From Bacteroidota bacterium (GTDB taxonomy: Bacteria; Bacteroidota; Bacteroidia; Bacteroidales; NBLH01), in assembly GCA_025361565.1 (NCBI GenBank), contig JANYKN010000155.1:50170-114169 (forward strand): a stretch of DNA of 64,000 nucleotides. The letters run 5' to 3'. Below, piece after piece: positions 53,220-63,585 of this stretch. Position numbers and translations under genes: made by a program. The first letter of the stretch is position 1. Every line of letters starts with the position of its first letter. The notes beneath the pieces are model-generated. The model worked only from the letters and a program-made list of their open reading frames with translations, was not told where the DNA came from and searched no databases.

Positions 53220-54020
53220 ATGAAGCTTTTTGTTTACGGTAGTCTTCTAAGAGGCATGAGTTTGTCCAAAACGATGGAAAACACTCAATTTCTGGGTCCT
53301 GCTTATGTTAAAGCTGATTTGTTTTTTTTAGGTTTTTATCCAGGAATTGTTACAGGTTCGCAAATAGTTTTTGGGGAACTATATGAAGTCAATGACACGA
53401 TATTACCTTTAATTGATGAAGTTGAAGACTATATTGAAATGAACAATGAGCAATCCCTTTATCTAAGGCAACCCATTGATGCTTTCAGATTAATTGATGG
53501 GGCAAAGATTGAAGCTAATGCTTATTATTACAACAGGGCTTCTGAAGATTTTCCAAGAATTGAAAGTGGTGATTATCGGATTTTTATGAATAATCGCGAG
53601 AATAAAAGTTCATGGCTGGTTAGTTATGGCTCAACAATGAGCAGTAAAAAAATATTTTCAACACTTGGTTTTGTCCCTGAACACAAGATTGGATATGTTG
53701 ATGGTTTTGAAAGACATTATAATGTAAAAACCGGCATAAATGGATATGCTTCTGCTAATTTGAGTTTTATTGGTGGTGACAATATCTGTAAATCAGTTGC
53801 CTGGAAATTAGACAATGAACAATTAGCAAAACTTGATCAATCAGAGCACGTTCCACAAATTTACCATCGGGTTAGTATCCCTTTTAACACCAATGATGGC
53901 GACATTATCAGTGCACAAACCTATTTGGCAAATACCAATCGTTTGGCTGCAAACCTTCATCCTAAGCCCAATTATATCAACCTTATTAATTCGGGTAAAA
54001 GAGAACACAATATCCTCTAA
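53220..54020 (+). CDS. Two-domain gamma-glutamylcyclotransferase-like protein
   Basis: 266 residues. Two consecutive GGCT folds: residues 1-110 start MKLFVYGSLLRGMSL (GGACT/YtfP type) with the acid in PLIDEVEDYIEM; residues 120-266 start SSWLVSYGSTMSSKKI and have KLDQSEHVPQIYHRV with the catalytic-type Glu and the Tyr-Arg-Val ending. One-domain proteins are the rule. It probably forms 5-oxoproline from gamma-glutamyl amines or peptides; substrates unknown. Confidence 0.83.
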   Translation: MKLFVYGSLLRGMSLSKTMENTQFLGPAYVKADLFFLGFYPGIVTGSQIVFGELYEVNDTILPLIDEVEDYIEMNNEQSLYLRQPIDAFRLIDGAKIEANAYYYNRASEDFPRIESGDYRIFMNNRENKSSWLVSYGSTMSSKKIFSTLGFVPEHKIGYVDGFERHYNVKTGINGYASANLSFIGGDNICKSVAWKLDNEQLAKLDQSEHVPQIYHRVSIPFNTNDGDIISAQTYLANTNRLAANLHPKPNYINLINSGKREHNIL

Positions 54021-54099
54021 TTAAAGTTGTTTAAGGCAAAATTTAGAGAACAGGAACTATAAAATAAAGGAGGATACTTTAACTCCAAACTTATTAATC

Positions 54100-54870
54100 C
54101 TAAAAATCAATTTTAAGACTTACAGGGCAATGATCGGAATGAACTGCATCAGGATGAATACACGCATCCACAACCCTATCTTTTAAATTTTCGGTAATAA
54201 TATTGTAATCTATTCTCCATCCCTTATTATTTTCCCTTGCTGCTGCCCTGTAACTCCACCAACTGTATTGATTTGGCTTGTCATTAATCAATCTAAATGA
54301 GTCTATAAATCCGAGGGAAATAAATTTCTGAAACCATTCTCTTTCTTCCGGTAAAAAGCCTGATAAATCTTGCTGCTTTGTTGGGTTATGAATATCAATC
54401 CACAAACGACAAATATTGTAATCGCCTGAAATGATCAGTTTTTTTCTTACTTTTTCAAGTTTTTGGATATACTCAGTAAAATCATCCAACCATTTCATTT
54501 TAAAGGCTTGCCGCTCATCACCAGCAGAGCCTGATGGGTGATAAACACTAATTACTGAAACATCGCCATAGTCTGCCCTAATGAACCGACCTTCAATATC
54601 ATATCTTTCAATGCCCATTCCATATTCAACATGATCTGGAATCGCTTTGCTCAATATCCCAACCCCACTATACCCTTTTTTTTGAGCACTATACCAATAG
54701 CAATGGTAACCAAGTTCCTCAAAGGCTTTGGCATCTATTTGATCAGGTTGTGCTTTTGTTTCTTGTAAACAAATAATATCAGGATTATTCAGCTTTATCC
54801 AAGGCACTAAATCTTTGTTCATGGCCGCCCTTATGCCGTTAACATTATAGGAGGTGATAACTTTTGTCAT
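54100..54870 (-). CDS. xthA: Exodeoxyribonuclease III
   Basis: 256 residues. Endonuclease/exonuclease/phosphatase fold: TSYNVNGIRAAMNKDLVPWI, ICLQETKAQPDQID, VISVYHPSG, LIISGDYNICRLWIDIHNP, and the final catalytic AVHSDHCPVSLKIDF. AP endonuclease and 3'-exonuclease in base-excision repair. Confidence 0.96.
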   Translation of the reverse strand: MTKVITSYNVNGIRAAMNKDLVPWIKLNNPDIICLQETKAQPDQIDAKAFEELGYHCYWYSAQKKGYSGVGILSKAIPDHVEYGMGIERYDIEGRFIRADYGDVSVISVYHPSGSAGDERQAFKMKWLDDFTEYIQKLEKVRKKLIISGDYNICRLWIDIHNPTKQQDLSGFLPEEREWFQKFISLGFIDSFRLINDKPNQYSWWSYRAAARENNKGWRIDYNIITENLKDRVVDACIHPDAVHSDHCPVSLKIDF

Positions 54871-54950
54871 ATTAGATAAATAATGGTTTTTGAAAATTTT
54901 CAGAATCAGTTATTTTTAATCCTTTTGCGCAAAGGAATCATATTTTCGTA

Positions 54951-56162
54951 TCACAATTTAATCCCAATCACAGTTACATCATCAATTTGATCAAGTGAGC
55001 CTTTCCATGTATTAAATTTTAAATCCAGCTTTTCTAATTGATTTTCAAGTGGACTATTAGCTATTGAAAGGATTAGGTTCTTGAAATTTACGCTTAACAG
55101 TTTCCGTCCATCAGGGCCACCAAATTGATCAGGAAAACCATCAGTGAACAAGTAGAGCATATCGCCATATTCAAATGGAAGCGTTAGATTACTATACGAA
55201 TGATCTCCATATTTCATCATACTAATGGGATGAATATCTGGTTTTAATTGTTCAAGATGTAAGTTAGAATTTCCATCGTGAAATTTACTTACATGATATA
55301 CCGACAATAAAGCTCCAGCATACTCATATATTTTTCGTTCATGGTCTATTACACAAATTGAAATATCCATTCCATCATAAGCTTCTTCATCGCTTTCGTT
55401 ATTTGACAAAGCATGTAGCATCTTCTCCCTTAACAAATCAAGTATTGCTGCTGGGCTCAAAAGTTCACTATTTGCTTTTGCAGAAAGCACAATTTCATTC
55501 AGAAATGAAATTCCCATGACACTAACAAATGCTCCAGGCACACCATGTCCTGTACAATCAGCAACAGCGACAATGGTTTTGTTATTAAATTCTTCGATCC
55601 AATAAAAATCTCCACTTACAATATCTTTTGGCTTAAAATAAATAAAATGCGGTCCTAAAATCCTCGCTACTTTTCTTTTCGACGGCATTAGAACGGATTG
55701 AATGCGACTGGCATACGAAATGCTGTCTTTGATATCGTTGTTTTGGATTTCAATTTTCTTTTGCTTTTCAAGTATTTCCTCTTTTTGAGCGAATAACATT
55801 TCGTTTTGAACAAGAATTTCTTCTTTCTGAGATTTCAATTCAGCATTTTGAATGATAATTTCACTATTTTGTTTTTCTATTTTCTTTTTCTGATTTATGA
55901 TTAAGTCCAATTGTGCCTGGGTAAATTTTGACCACAAAAACTGGGCTTCAACAATAATGAGGAAAGTGCACGCCAGACTGAAATACTTAGCATATATTGC
56001 GTGAAAAGTGTAACTTTCATTTTCGATATGAGATTTAAAATCGTAAGAAAACAAAAAGGATGTAAGTCCTATAAAAAGGCTTAAGAAAACCAATTCAAAG
56101 ATCATAATTTGCTTTCTACTTAAAGAAAAAATCCCCCAAACTTCAATTCTAATTTCTTTCAT
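54951..56162 (-). CDS. Membrane-anchored SpoIIE-type PP2C phosphatase
   Basis: 403 residues. Two membrane helices (IMIFELVFLSLFIGLTSFLF and AKYFSLACTFLIIVEAQFLW), a coiled coil of about 60 residues rich in KKKIEKQN repeats (85-145), and a SpoIIE phosphatase domain (165-403) with KPKDIVSGDFYWIEE, VADCTGHGVPGAFVSV, GMDISIC and FTDGFPDQFGG. The catalytic domain closely matches the 6067 gene product, but the large 7TM-DISM sensor is missing. It presumably dephosphorylates an anti-anti-sigma or other regulator. Confidence 0.9.
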   Translation of the reverse strand: MKEIRIEVWGIFSLSRKQIMIFELVFLSLFIGLTSFLFSYDFKSHIENESYTFHAIYAKYFSLACTFLIIVEAQFLWSKFTQAQLDLIINQKKKIEKQNSEIIIQNAELKSQKEEILVQNEMLFAQKEEILEKQKKIEIQNNDIKDSISYASRIQSVLMPSKRKVARILGPHFIYFKPKDIVSGDFYWIEEFNNKTIVAVADCTGHGVPGAFVSVMGISFLNEIVLSAKANSELLSPAAILDLLREKMLHALSNNESDEEAYDGMDISICVIDHERKIYEYAGALLSVYHVSKFHDGNSNLHLEQLKPDIHPISMMKYGDHSYSNLTLPFEYGDMLYLFTDGFPDQFGGPDGRKLLSVNFKNLILSIANSPLENQLEKLDLKFNTWKGSLDQIDDVTVIGIKL

Positions 56163-56239
56163 TCAACTATTTTTTTTGAATGGTTTTCATTACCATCAAT
56201 GGCTTTGTAAGGTTGCATTATTTAGGATAAATATCTGTG

Positions 56240-56247
56240 CAAAGCTA
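56240..56247 (-). promoter_or_regulatory. -7 box of the second SpoIIE gene
   Basis: TAGCTTTG followed by CAC on the minus strand, 77 bp before the start codon, fits TAnnTTTG. Confidence 0.45.
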
Positions 56248-56466
56248 TAAAACAATATTTTTAAAAAAAGCGCCTATTTTTAAACAGATTATATCAAAGA
56301 TTGACCCGCAAAATAAATATTACTAATTCGATACCAAAATATAATCGTTTCAAGCAAATTACAATTGTAAAAAATTAAATCTATAAATAATTTCAATAAT
56401 AACTAAAAATTTAGAAAAACCAGATGAATTGAATGCTTTAATTTTTAAGTTTGTGAGATTATTCTA

Positions 56467-56474
56467 TAATTTTG
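56467..56474 (+). promoter_or_regulatory. -7 box of the SH3-protein gene
   Basis: TAATTTTG fits TAnnTTTG; the start at 56532 is 57 bp downstream, which argues against an upstream TTG start at 56472. Confidence 0.5.
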
Positions 56475-56531
56475 CAATATCACAAGACACTAAAACTCCA
56501 ATTATTTCCTACAACATTATTAAAACAGATT

Positions 56532-57458
56532 ATGACAGAAAATAGTGAAGATTTCGGAGTAGAAACAACTCAAAAAGTACCTAAAGATAAGAAAAAAGTA
56601 ATCGGAGGTTTATTATTAGGAGCAATTCCTTTATTATTTATCATTTATTTGGTATTAGGCCCAGTTCTGCACATATTATCAAAAGACCTACAAGCAAAAG
56701 AAATGTATGTTATTTCTGAATTTGTGAATGTGCGTGCTACATCGGATGTAAATTCATTAAAAATGGGAAAAGCAGAATATGGAACCAAATTGCTTGTTTA
56801 TGAAATTAAAGGAGATTTTGCTGAAGTATTAATTGATGGTCAAAAAGGTTATGTTTCGAGTGAGTTTATTGCGGATCCGCCAATTTATTACGCTATTGAA
56901 GGTTTATTCGGAGATGATCGCGCTGATAATTTAGTTACAAGTACCAAATACAAATTAGGCCTTATTAGATATCTCGAATCGAAAGGATATATCAGTAACA
57001 TTCCAGAAGATATTCAGGTTCAATTATTTGGACAAAAAAGCAAAAAAGAAGTTTATCAAATATTCTCAGAACCCCGTGGATCACATTTTAACTCAAGTGT
57101 ATTTGCCGATTTTGATGGTGATTTCCAAACTGAAGCTGCATTTGTTCTTAAAAACATAAAAACAGATAAAAAAATCCTGGTCATTCTTGCATTTGACAAA
57201 AAAGAACCCCTAACCATCAGCAAAGCTATTTATGAAAATGAAATGGAAAAACCCTGGTATTTTATTAAACTGGCGAAAAAAGGAACAAAATATCAAATAC
57301 CCAATAAAAACAAAAAAATAGAAAAAACAAAAATTCCAATAAACGGATTAGTTTTAGGAACAAACCGCTCAAAAGATTTAAATGATCCTGAATATTTATT
57401 GATTTATAATGGTGACAAGTTTGATATATACGAACAAAGCAAAGAGGAGAAGAAATAA
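56532..57458 (+). CDS. Membrane protein with SH3-type domain, function unknown
   Basis: 308 residues from the ATG at 56532. A short cytoplasmic N terminus, one membrane helix (VIGGLLLGAIPLLFIIYLVL), then an extracytoplasmic SH3b domain (residues 55-105: VISEFVNVRATSDVNSLK, KGYVSSEFI). Residues 110-300 lack a clear family; FADFDGDFQTEAAFVLKN suggests an integrin/FG-GAP-like strand. It may sense or bind the cell wall. comF starts 5 bp after its stop. Confidence 0.8.
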   Translation: MTENSEDFGVETTQKVPKDKKKVIGGLLLGAIPLLFIIYLVLGPVLHILSKDLQAKEMYVISEFVNVRATSDVNSLKMGKAEYGTKLLVYEIKGDFAEVLIDGQKGYVSSEFIADPPIYYAIEGLFGDDRADNLVTSTKYKLGLIRYLESKGYISNIPEDIQVQLFGQKSKKEVYQIFSEPRGSHFNSSVFADFDGDFQTEAAFVLKNIKTDKKILVILAFDKKEPLTISKAIYENEMEKPWYFIKLAKKGTKYQIPNKNKKIEKTKIPINGLVLGTNRSKDLNDPEYLLIYNGDKFDIYEQSKEEKK

Positions 57459-57463
57459 AAAAC

Positions 57464-58165
57464 TTGACAAAACTCTCGGAAATATTTAATGATTTTTTCA
57501 ATCTGTTTATTCCTTCGAAGTGTTTAAATTGTGGAATAAATTTGCATTCGCATGAAAATTACACTTGTAAAGACTGTTTATTTAAAATTCCTAAAACAAA
57601 TTTTTACAAAACACCAGAAAATCCTGTTAGTCAGGTATTTTGGGGAAGAGTTAAGCTTGAATATGCATTTTCATTTTATCATTTTACAAAGGGCTCAATA
57701 TTACAGCGCTTAATCCACGAAGTCAAATATCGAAATGCTAAAGAATTGGCGTATGAATTGGGGAAGGAATTTGGAAACGAACTCAAAGGTTCTGATTTTC
57801 ACAAACAAATAGACTTAATAATTCCTGTTCCATTGCATCCAAAAAAAGAAAAAAAAAGAGGTTACAACCAAAGTGAATGGATTGCAAGGGGAATTGCGGA
57901 TGTACTTAACATCCCGGTTTGTAACCAGGTTTTAATGCGGTCAATTCACACTTCAACACAAACTAAAAAAACAAGGGCACAACGTTGGGAAAATGTAAAA
58001 GATGCTTTTATTGTTGTCGATAAATCCACAATTGAAAATAAACATGTTGTTATTTTAGATGATGTGCTCACAACTGGAGCAACTTTGGAAGCGTGTGCCA
58101 ATCAATTATTGCAGGTAGAAGGAACTAAAGTGAGCATTATTTCGCTTGCTTATGCATCTGATTAG
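57464..58165 (+). CDS. comF: ComF family phosphoribosyltransferase-like protein
   Basis: 233 residues, with a TTG start 5 bp after the SH3-protein gene. An N-terminal zinc ribbon (CLNCG...CKDCL) precedes the PRTase domain: LIIPVPLHPKKEKKRGYNQS and the PRPP loop VVILDDVLTTGATLEAC. ComF proteins assist DNA uptake and recombination. Likely co-transcribed with the upstream gene. Confidence 0.93.
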   Translation: MTKLSEIFNDFFNLFIPSKCLNCGINLHSHENYTCKDCLFKIPKTNFYKTPENPVSQVFWGRVKLEYAFSFYHFTKGSILQRLIHEVKYRNAKELAYELGKEFGNELKGSDFHKQIDLIIPVPLHPKKEKKRGYNQSEWIARGIADVLNIPVCNQVLMRSIHTSTQTKKTRAQRWENVKDAFIVVDKSTIENKHVVILDDVLTTGATLEACANQLLQVEGTKVSIISLAYASD

Positions 58166-58232
58166 CAAATTAAGATTAACTGACGAAATAAATCTTCAAA
58201 CTCCCGGAATCCCATTTTTAGTAAAATATTGA

Positions 58233-58240
58233 TACTTTTG
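58233..58240 (+). promoter_or_regulatory. -7 box of hflX
   Basis: TACTTTTG fits TAnnTTTG and lies 18 bp before the hflX start codon. No matching -33 box. Confidence 0.4.
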
Positions 58241-58258
58241 TAATCACAAATTTTTAGC

Positions 58259-59449
58259 ATGGAGAAGAATATCGAATTTGATGGTGGAATAGAACGTGTG
58301 GTTTTAGTTGGGTTAATTAATCAGGAACAAAGCGAACAGCAAGTTGATGAATATTTGGATGAACTGGCATTTCTAACAGAAACTGCCGGAGCAATTGAAG
58401 TAAAACGCTTTACACAAAAGCTTGAATTTCCAAACCCCCGAACTTTTGTTGGAACTGGAAAACTGGACGAAATATCACAATATATTAAAGAAAATGAAAT
58501 TCAGACTGTTATCTTCGATGATGAATTGAATGCATCGCAACTTAGGAATATCGAGAAAGAACTGGACTGTAAGGTCTTAGACAGAACCAATCTAATTCTT
58601 CATATTTTTGCAAAAAGGGCAAAAACTGCTCATGCAAAAACACAGGTGGAGCTTGCCCAGTATCAATATCTTTTGCCCAGGCTTACCCGAATGTGGACAC
58701 ATCTTGAACGCCAAAAAGGAGGCATTGGTTTAAGAGGACCCGGTGAAACTGAAATTGAAACAGATAGAAGGATTATCAGGGATAAAATTGCAAAACTCAA
58801 AGAGGATTTAAAAAAAATTGACAAACAAAAAGCTACCCAAAGAAAAAGCAGGGGTAAAATGATCCGGGTGGCTTTGGTAGGATATACAAATGTTGGAAAA
58901 TCTACCTTAATGAACTTATTGAGTAATTCCGATGTTTTTGCTGAAAATAAGCTTTTTGCCACACTAGATACAACTGTTCGAAAAGTTGTTGTTGGAAATT
59001 TACCATTTTTGCTAACCGATACTGTTGGATTTATTAGAAAACTCCCTCATGATTTGGTTGAATCCTTCAAATCTACACTCGATGAAGTGAGAGAATCTGA
59101 CATACTTTTGCATGTAGTTGATATTTCGCATTCAAATTTTGAAGATCAAATTGAAGTTGTGAACAAAACATTACAGGAATTAGGTGTAGCAGGAAAACCT
59201 ATGTATTTAATATTTAATAAAATAGATGCCTATACTTTCCTTAAAAAAGATGATGATGATTTGACACTTGTAACAAAAGAAAATTATAGCCTTGAAGATT
59301 TAAAGAATATATGGATAGCGCGCAATTCAAAGAGTTTTTTTATTTCAGCTAAACAAAAAATGAATATTGAAGATTTACGCGAACGATTGTATGAGTATAT
59401 AAAGGAAATACATGTTACCCGATTTCCTTACAATGATTTTTTATACTAA
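58259..59449 (+). CDS. hflX: Ribosome-associated GTPase HflX
   Basis: 396 residues. HflX N-domain (RTFVGTGKLDEISQYI, VIFDDELNASQLRNIE), the signature GGIGLRGPGETEIETDRR, and the GTPase motifs VALVGYTNVGKSTLMNLL, DTVGFIRKLPHDL and FNKID. It splits stalled or stressed ribosomes. Confidence 0.97.
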   Translation: MEKNIEFDGGIERVVLVGLINQEQSEQQVDEYLDELAFLTETAGAIEVKRFTQKLEFPNPRTFVGTGKLDEISQYIKENEIQTVIFDDELNASQLRNIEKELDCKVLDRTNLILHIFAKRAKTAHAKTQVELAQYQYLLPRLTRMWTHLERQKGGIGLRGPGETEIETDRRIIRDKIAKLKEDLKKIDKQKATQRKSRGKMIRVALVGYTNVGKSTLMNLLSNSDVFAENKLFATLDTTVRKVVVGNLPFLLTDTVGFIRKLPHDLVESFKSTLDEVRESDILLHVVDISHSNFEDQIEVVNKTLQELGVAGKPMYLIFNKIDAYTFLKKDDDDLTLVTKENYSLEDLKNIWIARNSKSFFISAKQKMNIEDLRERLYEYIKEIHVTRFPYNDFLY

Positions 59450-59601
59450 ATTTTCTTTTTTAAAGATACTTATTTTTGAAAATGCAATTTTAATTCTGTA
59501 TGACAAGTTAAAACTATTATATTTAATAGGAATGTACTGAATTTTAAGTCCTTATTCGAATAAAGCGACTTGTCTTTAACGTTTAACTAAATCATTTAAA
59601 A

Positions 59602-61572
59602 ATGATAAAGAAACTTCTTATTCACGAGCATTTTCCAAGATGGCTAATATTGATAATTGATATGATTATCAGTTTCGTATCCATCGCAATTGCATATTTT
59701 TTAAGGTTTAACTTTGCAATTCCTCACGAATATTTACATATTTCAAGTTATCATTCCATTTATTTTGTAATACCAACCGTACTTTTTATCCGGTTAATAA
59801 GTTTTATAATTAGCCGCACTTATGCCGGCATTGTTAGATATACAAGCACCAAAGACGCAGGGCGAATTTTTGTGGTATTGATATCAGGTACTCTTTTTTT
59901 AGGAATTGGAAACATGATCAGTTTTAAGTTCACTCATGCATTTTTTATTCCTGTTTCAGTATTGGGCATTGATTTTTTGGCGAATATGTTTTTAATGGCC
60001 GGTTCGAGGTTCTTCGTTAAATCTGTGTATTTGGAATATGCTTTTAGAATGAAAGAAACTAAAAATGCCATAATATTCGGAATCAGCGAGTTGGCAATCT
60101 TAACAAAAAGGACTTTGTTAAAAGATGCAGAATCGAATCATCAAATTGTTGCTTTTATTGACCATACAGATTTACATATAGGAAAAAAAATTGATGGAAT
60201 TGAAATTTATAAGCCGGAAGAGTTGGAATCACTTATTGAGAAACATTCCATTACCACACTTATTTTAGCTGAAAAGCACATTCCCGCTGAACTGAAATCG
60301 ATGGTTATCGACATTTGCCTAAGGGAAAATATTAAAGTGTTAACATTGCCTGACGTAAACCGCTGGATTAATGGAGAATTGAGTGTTAGACAAATTCGGA
60401 AAATAAAAATTGACGATTTACTCGAACGCCCTCCAATTAAACTTGATGAAAAAGAAATCAGGAACTATACGTTGAATAAAACCATTTTAGTGACTGGTGC
60501 CGCCGGTTCAATTGGAAGTGAAATAGTAAAACAGCTCCTCCACTTTCAACCCCATAAAATTATCATTTTTGATCAGGCAGAATCACCTCTTTATGATTTA
60601 GAACTTGACCTGAGCGAAAAATATCATTTTAATAATTTCGACATTGTAATTGGCGACTGTACTAATCCTTACAGGCTGCGGAGGGTTTTCACCGTTTTTA
60701 AGCCAACAGTTGTTTTTCATGCTGCGGCATATAAACATGTGCCAATGATGGAAAACAATCCTTCTGAAGCCATTCGTACCAATGTAAACGGAACCAAACT
60801 ACTTGCTGATATTGCACTTGAATTTGGAGTTCGTAAATTTGTTATGATTTCTACTGACAAAGCAGTGAACCCAACCAATGTAATGGGTGCATCAAAGCGG
60901 ATTGCCGAAATTTATACACAAAGTTTAAACGCCAAAGGCAAAACACAATTTATTACCACCAGATTTGGAAATGTATTGGGTTCGAATGGATCAGTAATTA
61001 ACCGTTTTAGAATGCAGCTCGAAAAAGGTGGGCCGATTACGGTTACTCATCCCGAAATTACACGATATTTTATGACCATTCCCGAAGCCTGTCAACTTGT
61101 GCTAGAAGCCGGGGCAATGGGAAAAGGTGGCGAAATATTTATTTTCGACATGGGTAAATCCGTCAAAATATTGGACATGGCCAAAAAGATGATACAATTC
61201 TCAGGCCTGAAATTAGGGGAAGATATCCAAATCAGTTTTACTGGATTGCGCCCCGGTGAAAAGCTATATGAAGAATTATTGAACGATAAGGAAAACACCT
61301 TGCCTACTCATCATTCACAAATTATGATTGGGAATGTAAAGAAATATGAGTTCAGCGTTATCGAAAAAGAAATAGCAGAATTGATTTTCTTAGGCCATAC
61401 TCAGGACAATTTTGCCATTGTTGAAAAAATGAAAAAAATTGTGCCTGAATTTATAAGCCAAAATTCGGTTTATGAGGAGCTTGATTTAAATGCGAAAAAT
61501 GTAATTGAGAATAATGAATATCCTATAAATTCCACTGATCCAATAAATAAAGAAAGTGATTTAGAAAACTGA
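59602..61572 (+). CDS. CapD/WbpM-like membrane nucleotide-sugar dehydratase/epimerase
   Basis: 656 residues. Four N-terminal membrane helices (LILIIDMIISFVSIAIAYFL first), a CoA-binding-like Rossmann domain (140-260), and an SDR domain from about 290 with ILVTGAAGSIGSEIVKQL, YKHVPMMENNPSEA and STDKAVNPTNVMGASKR (Met replaces the usual Tyr of YxxxK, as in this family). It acts on UDP-HexNAc to make precursors of surface polysaccharides. Confidence 0.94.
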   Translation: MIKKLLIHEHFPRWLILIIDMIISFVSIAIAYFLRFNFAIPHEYLHISSYHSIYFVIPTVLFIRLISFIISRTYAGIVRYTSTKDAGRIFVVLISGTLFLGIGNMISFKFTHAFFIPVSVLGIDFLANMFLMAGSRFFVKSVYLEYAFRMKETKNAIIFGISELAILTKRTLLKDAESNHQIVAFIDHTDLHIGKKIDGIEIYKPEELESLIEKHSITTLILAEKHIPAELKSMVIDICLRENIKVLTLPDVNRWINGELSVRQIRKIKIDDLLERPPIKLDEKEIRNYTLNKTILVTGAAGSIGSEIVKQLLHFQPHKIIIFDQAESPLYDLELDLSEKYHFNNFDIVIGDCTNPYRLRRVFTVFKPTVVFHAAAYKHVPMMENNPSEAIRTNVNGTKLLADIALEFGVRKFVMISTDKAVNPTNVMGASKRIAEIYTQSLNAKGKTQFITTRFGNVLGSNGSVINRFRMQLEKGGPITVTHPEITRYFMTIPEACQLVLEAGAMGKGGEIFIFDMGKSVKILDMAKKMIQFSGLKLGEDIQISFTGLRPGEKLYEELLNDKENTLPTHHSQIMIGNVKKYEFSVIEKEIAELIFLGHTQDNFAIVEKMKKIVPEFISQNSVYEELDLNAKNVIENNEYPINSTDPINKESDLEN

Positions 61573-61602
61573 AAATGTATTTTAAGGATTTTCTTTATGT
61601 AA

Positions 61603-61772
61603 GAGGCTGTCTAAAAAGTGTTTTCTGTACGTTGAGCCTGTCGAACCGTTTATTGATAATCCACAACTTATATACTTCGACAAACTCAGCACATCGCATT
61701 TCGACAAGCGTTCGACTGAGCTCACGCCGAAGTCTCAATATCCCTCGCTTTTAGAACTATTTCGACAGCCTC
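61603..61772. mobile_element. MITE-like element with terminal inverted repeats
   Basis: 170 bp bounded by GAGGCTGTC (61603-61611) and GACAGCCTC (61764-61772). The inverted ends extend imperfectly for about 17 bp (left GTCTAAAAAGT, right GTCGAAATAGT). The interior is GC-richer than its flanks and built of TTCGACA(A/G) words like those in dispersed Bacteroidota repeats. No coding capacity. It lies between the epimerase gene and lepA. A target-site duplication was not evident. Confidence 0.6.
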
Positions 61773-61797
61773 AGAATGATTAATTGGACGGAATAAA

Positions 61798-63585
61798 TCA
61801 ATCCAACTTCAATACAGCTAAAAACGCAGTTTGGGGAACTTCAACATTACCAACTTGTTTCATCCGCTTTTTCCCTTTTTTCTGCTTTTCGAGCAATTTG
61901 CGTTTCCGGGTAATATCACCACCATAACACTTGGCAGTAACGTCTTTACGAACAGCCTTAACGGTTTGTCGCGATATAATTTTAGCACCAATTGCTGCCT
62001 GTATGGCAATATCGAATTGCTGACGGGGAATGAGCTCTTTTAATTTTTCACACATTTTTTTGCCAAAATCATAGGCATTTTCTGCATGGATAAGTGTCGA
62101 AAGTGCATCAACAGGCTCATTGTTCAACAATATATCCAGTTTAACGAGTTTGGCTTGCTTATAGTCCGATTGAAAATAATCGAACGAAGCATATCCCTTA
62201 GAAATACTTTTTAGCTTATCGTAAAAATCGAAAACAATCTCGGCCAAAGGCATTTCAAATGTCATCTCAACCCTTTCGGAAGTGAGATAATGTTGCTTTA
62301 AAAGCACACCTCTTTTATCGAGACAAAGATTCATGATTGAACCGAAATATTCCGATTTGGTAATAATTTGAGCTGTGATATAAGGTTCTTCGATATGACC
62401 AATGTACTTGATATCAGGCAAACCAGCAGGATTATGCACATCAACAGTTTCGCCCTTATTGGTAACCACTTTGTACGAAACGTTTGGAACTGTGGTGATA
62501 ACCGCCATATCAAACTCACGATCAAGGCGTTCCTGAATAATTTCCATGTGCAAAAGTCCAAGAAAGCCGCAACGGAAACCAAATCCTAAAGCAACTGACG
62601 ATTCAGGTTCATAGGTCAACGAAGCATCGTTCAACTGAAGCTTTTCCATGGAATAGCGAAGTTCTTCATAATCTTCCGGATCAATGGGATAAACGCCGGC
62701 AAATACCATCGGCTTAACTTCTTCAAAACCATCAATGGCAGTTAAACAAGGGTTTTTAACATGGGTGATGGTATCGCCCACTTTTACTTCTTTCGAAGCT
62801 TTTATTCCTGAAATAATATATCCAACATCTCCGGCACTCAAGGATTTTTTAGGAAGTTGCTGAAGTTTCAACACTCCAATTTCCTCGGCGTAATATTCTT
62901 TTTCGGTATTGGTGAATTTTACAAATTCGCCTGTATTTAGAGTACCGTTCATTATTTTGAAATAAGCAACGATACCACGGTACGAATTGAAAACAGAATC
63001 GAAAATTAAAGCTTGCAATGGTGCATTTGGATCTCCTTTTGGGGCGGGAATTACTTCAACTATTTTTCTAAGGATTTCTTCAACTCCCTGACCAGTTTTT
63101 CCACTTGCTTCAAGAATATCTTCACGTCTGCAACCCAATAGTTCAACAATTTGATCTTTAACATCCTCAGGCATTGCAGAAGGCATATCAATTTTGTTTA
63201 AAACGGGGATAATTTCCAAATCGTGACCAATTGCCAAATATAAATTAGAAATGGTCTGGGCCTGAATACCCTGTGTAGCATCAACAATTAGTAAAGCCCC
63301 TTCGCAGGCAGCAATCGAACGTGAAACTTCGTATGAAAAGTCAACGTGTCCAGGGGTGTCAATTAAGTTTAGGATATAATCTTTTCCATCTTGCCTGTAA
63401 TCCATTTGAATGGCATGGCTTTTTATGGTTATACCGCGTTCACGTTCCAAATCCATATCGTCAAGCACCTGTTCCTGCGCTTCTCTTGCAGATACAGTGT
63501 TTGTTAATTGTAATAAACGGTCGGCCAAAGTGCTTTTACCATGATCAATATGAGCTATAATGCAAAAATTCCTTATGTTTTCCAT
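61798..63585 (-). CDS. lepA: Elongation factor 4 (back-translocase)
   Basis: 595 residues, full length. GTPase motifs [34 protein letters not shown] and LNKIDMP; the LepA C-terminal domain ends with [20 protein letters not shown] and [14 protein letters not shown]. Acts on stalled ribosomes. Confidence 0.98.
   Translation of the reverse strand: MENIRNFCIIAHIDHGKSTLADRLLQLTNTVSAREAQEQVLDDMDLERERGITIKSHAIQMDYRQDGKDYILNLIDTPGHVDFSYEVSRSIAACEGALLIVDATQGIQAQTISNLYLAIGHDLEIIPVLNKIDMPSAMPEDVKDQIVELLGCRREDILEASGKTGQGVEEILRKIVEVIPAPKGDPNAPLQALIFDSVFNSYRGIVAYFKIMNGTLNTGEFVKFTNTEKEYYAEEIGVLKLQQLPKKSLSAGDVGYIISGIKASKEVKVGDTITHVKNPCLTAIDGFEEVKPMVFAGVYPIDPEDYEELRYSMEKLQLNDASLTYEPESSVALGFGFRCGFLGLLHMEIIQERLDREFDMAVITTVPNVSYKVVTNKGETVDVHNPAGLPDIKYIGHIEEPYITAQIITKSEYFGSIMNLCLDKRGVLLKQHYLTSERVEMTFEMPLAEIVFDFYDKLKSISKGYASFDYFQSDYKQAKLVKLDILLNNEPVDALSTLIHAENAYDFGKKMCEKLKELIPRQQFDIAIQAAIGAKIISRQTVKAVRKDVTAKCYGGDITRKRKLLEKQKKGKKRMKQVGNVEVPQTAFLAVLKLD

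Larger units (their letters stand above)
56163..56531. other. Divergent promoter region of SpoIIE phosphatase and SH3 protein
   Basis: 369 AT-rich bases. A TAGCTTTG box (minus strand, 56240-56247) and a TAATTTTG box (plus strand, 56467-56474) suit the two divergent genes. No gene or RNA recognised. Confidence 0.5.
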
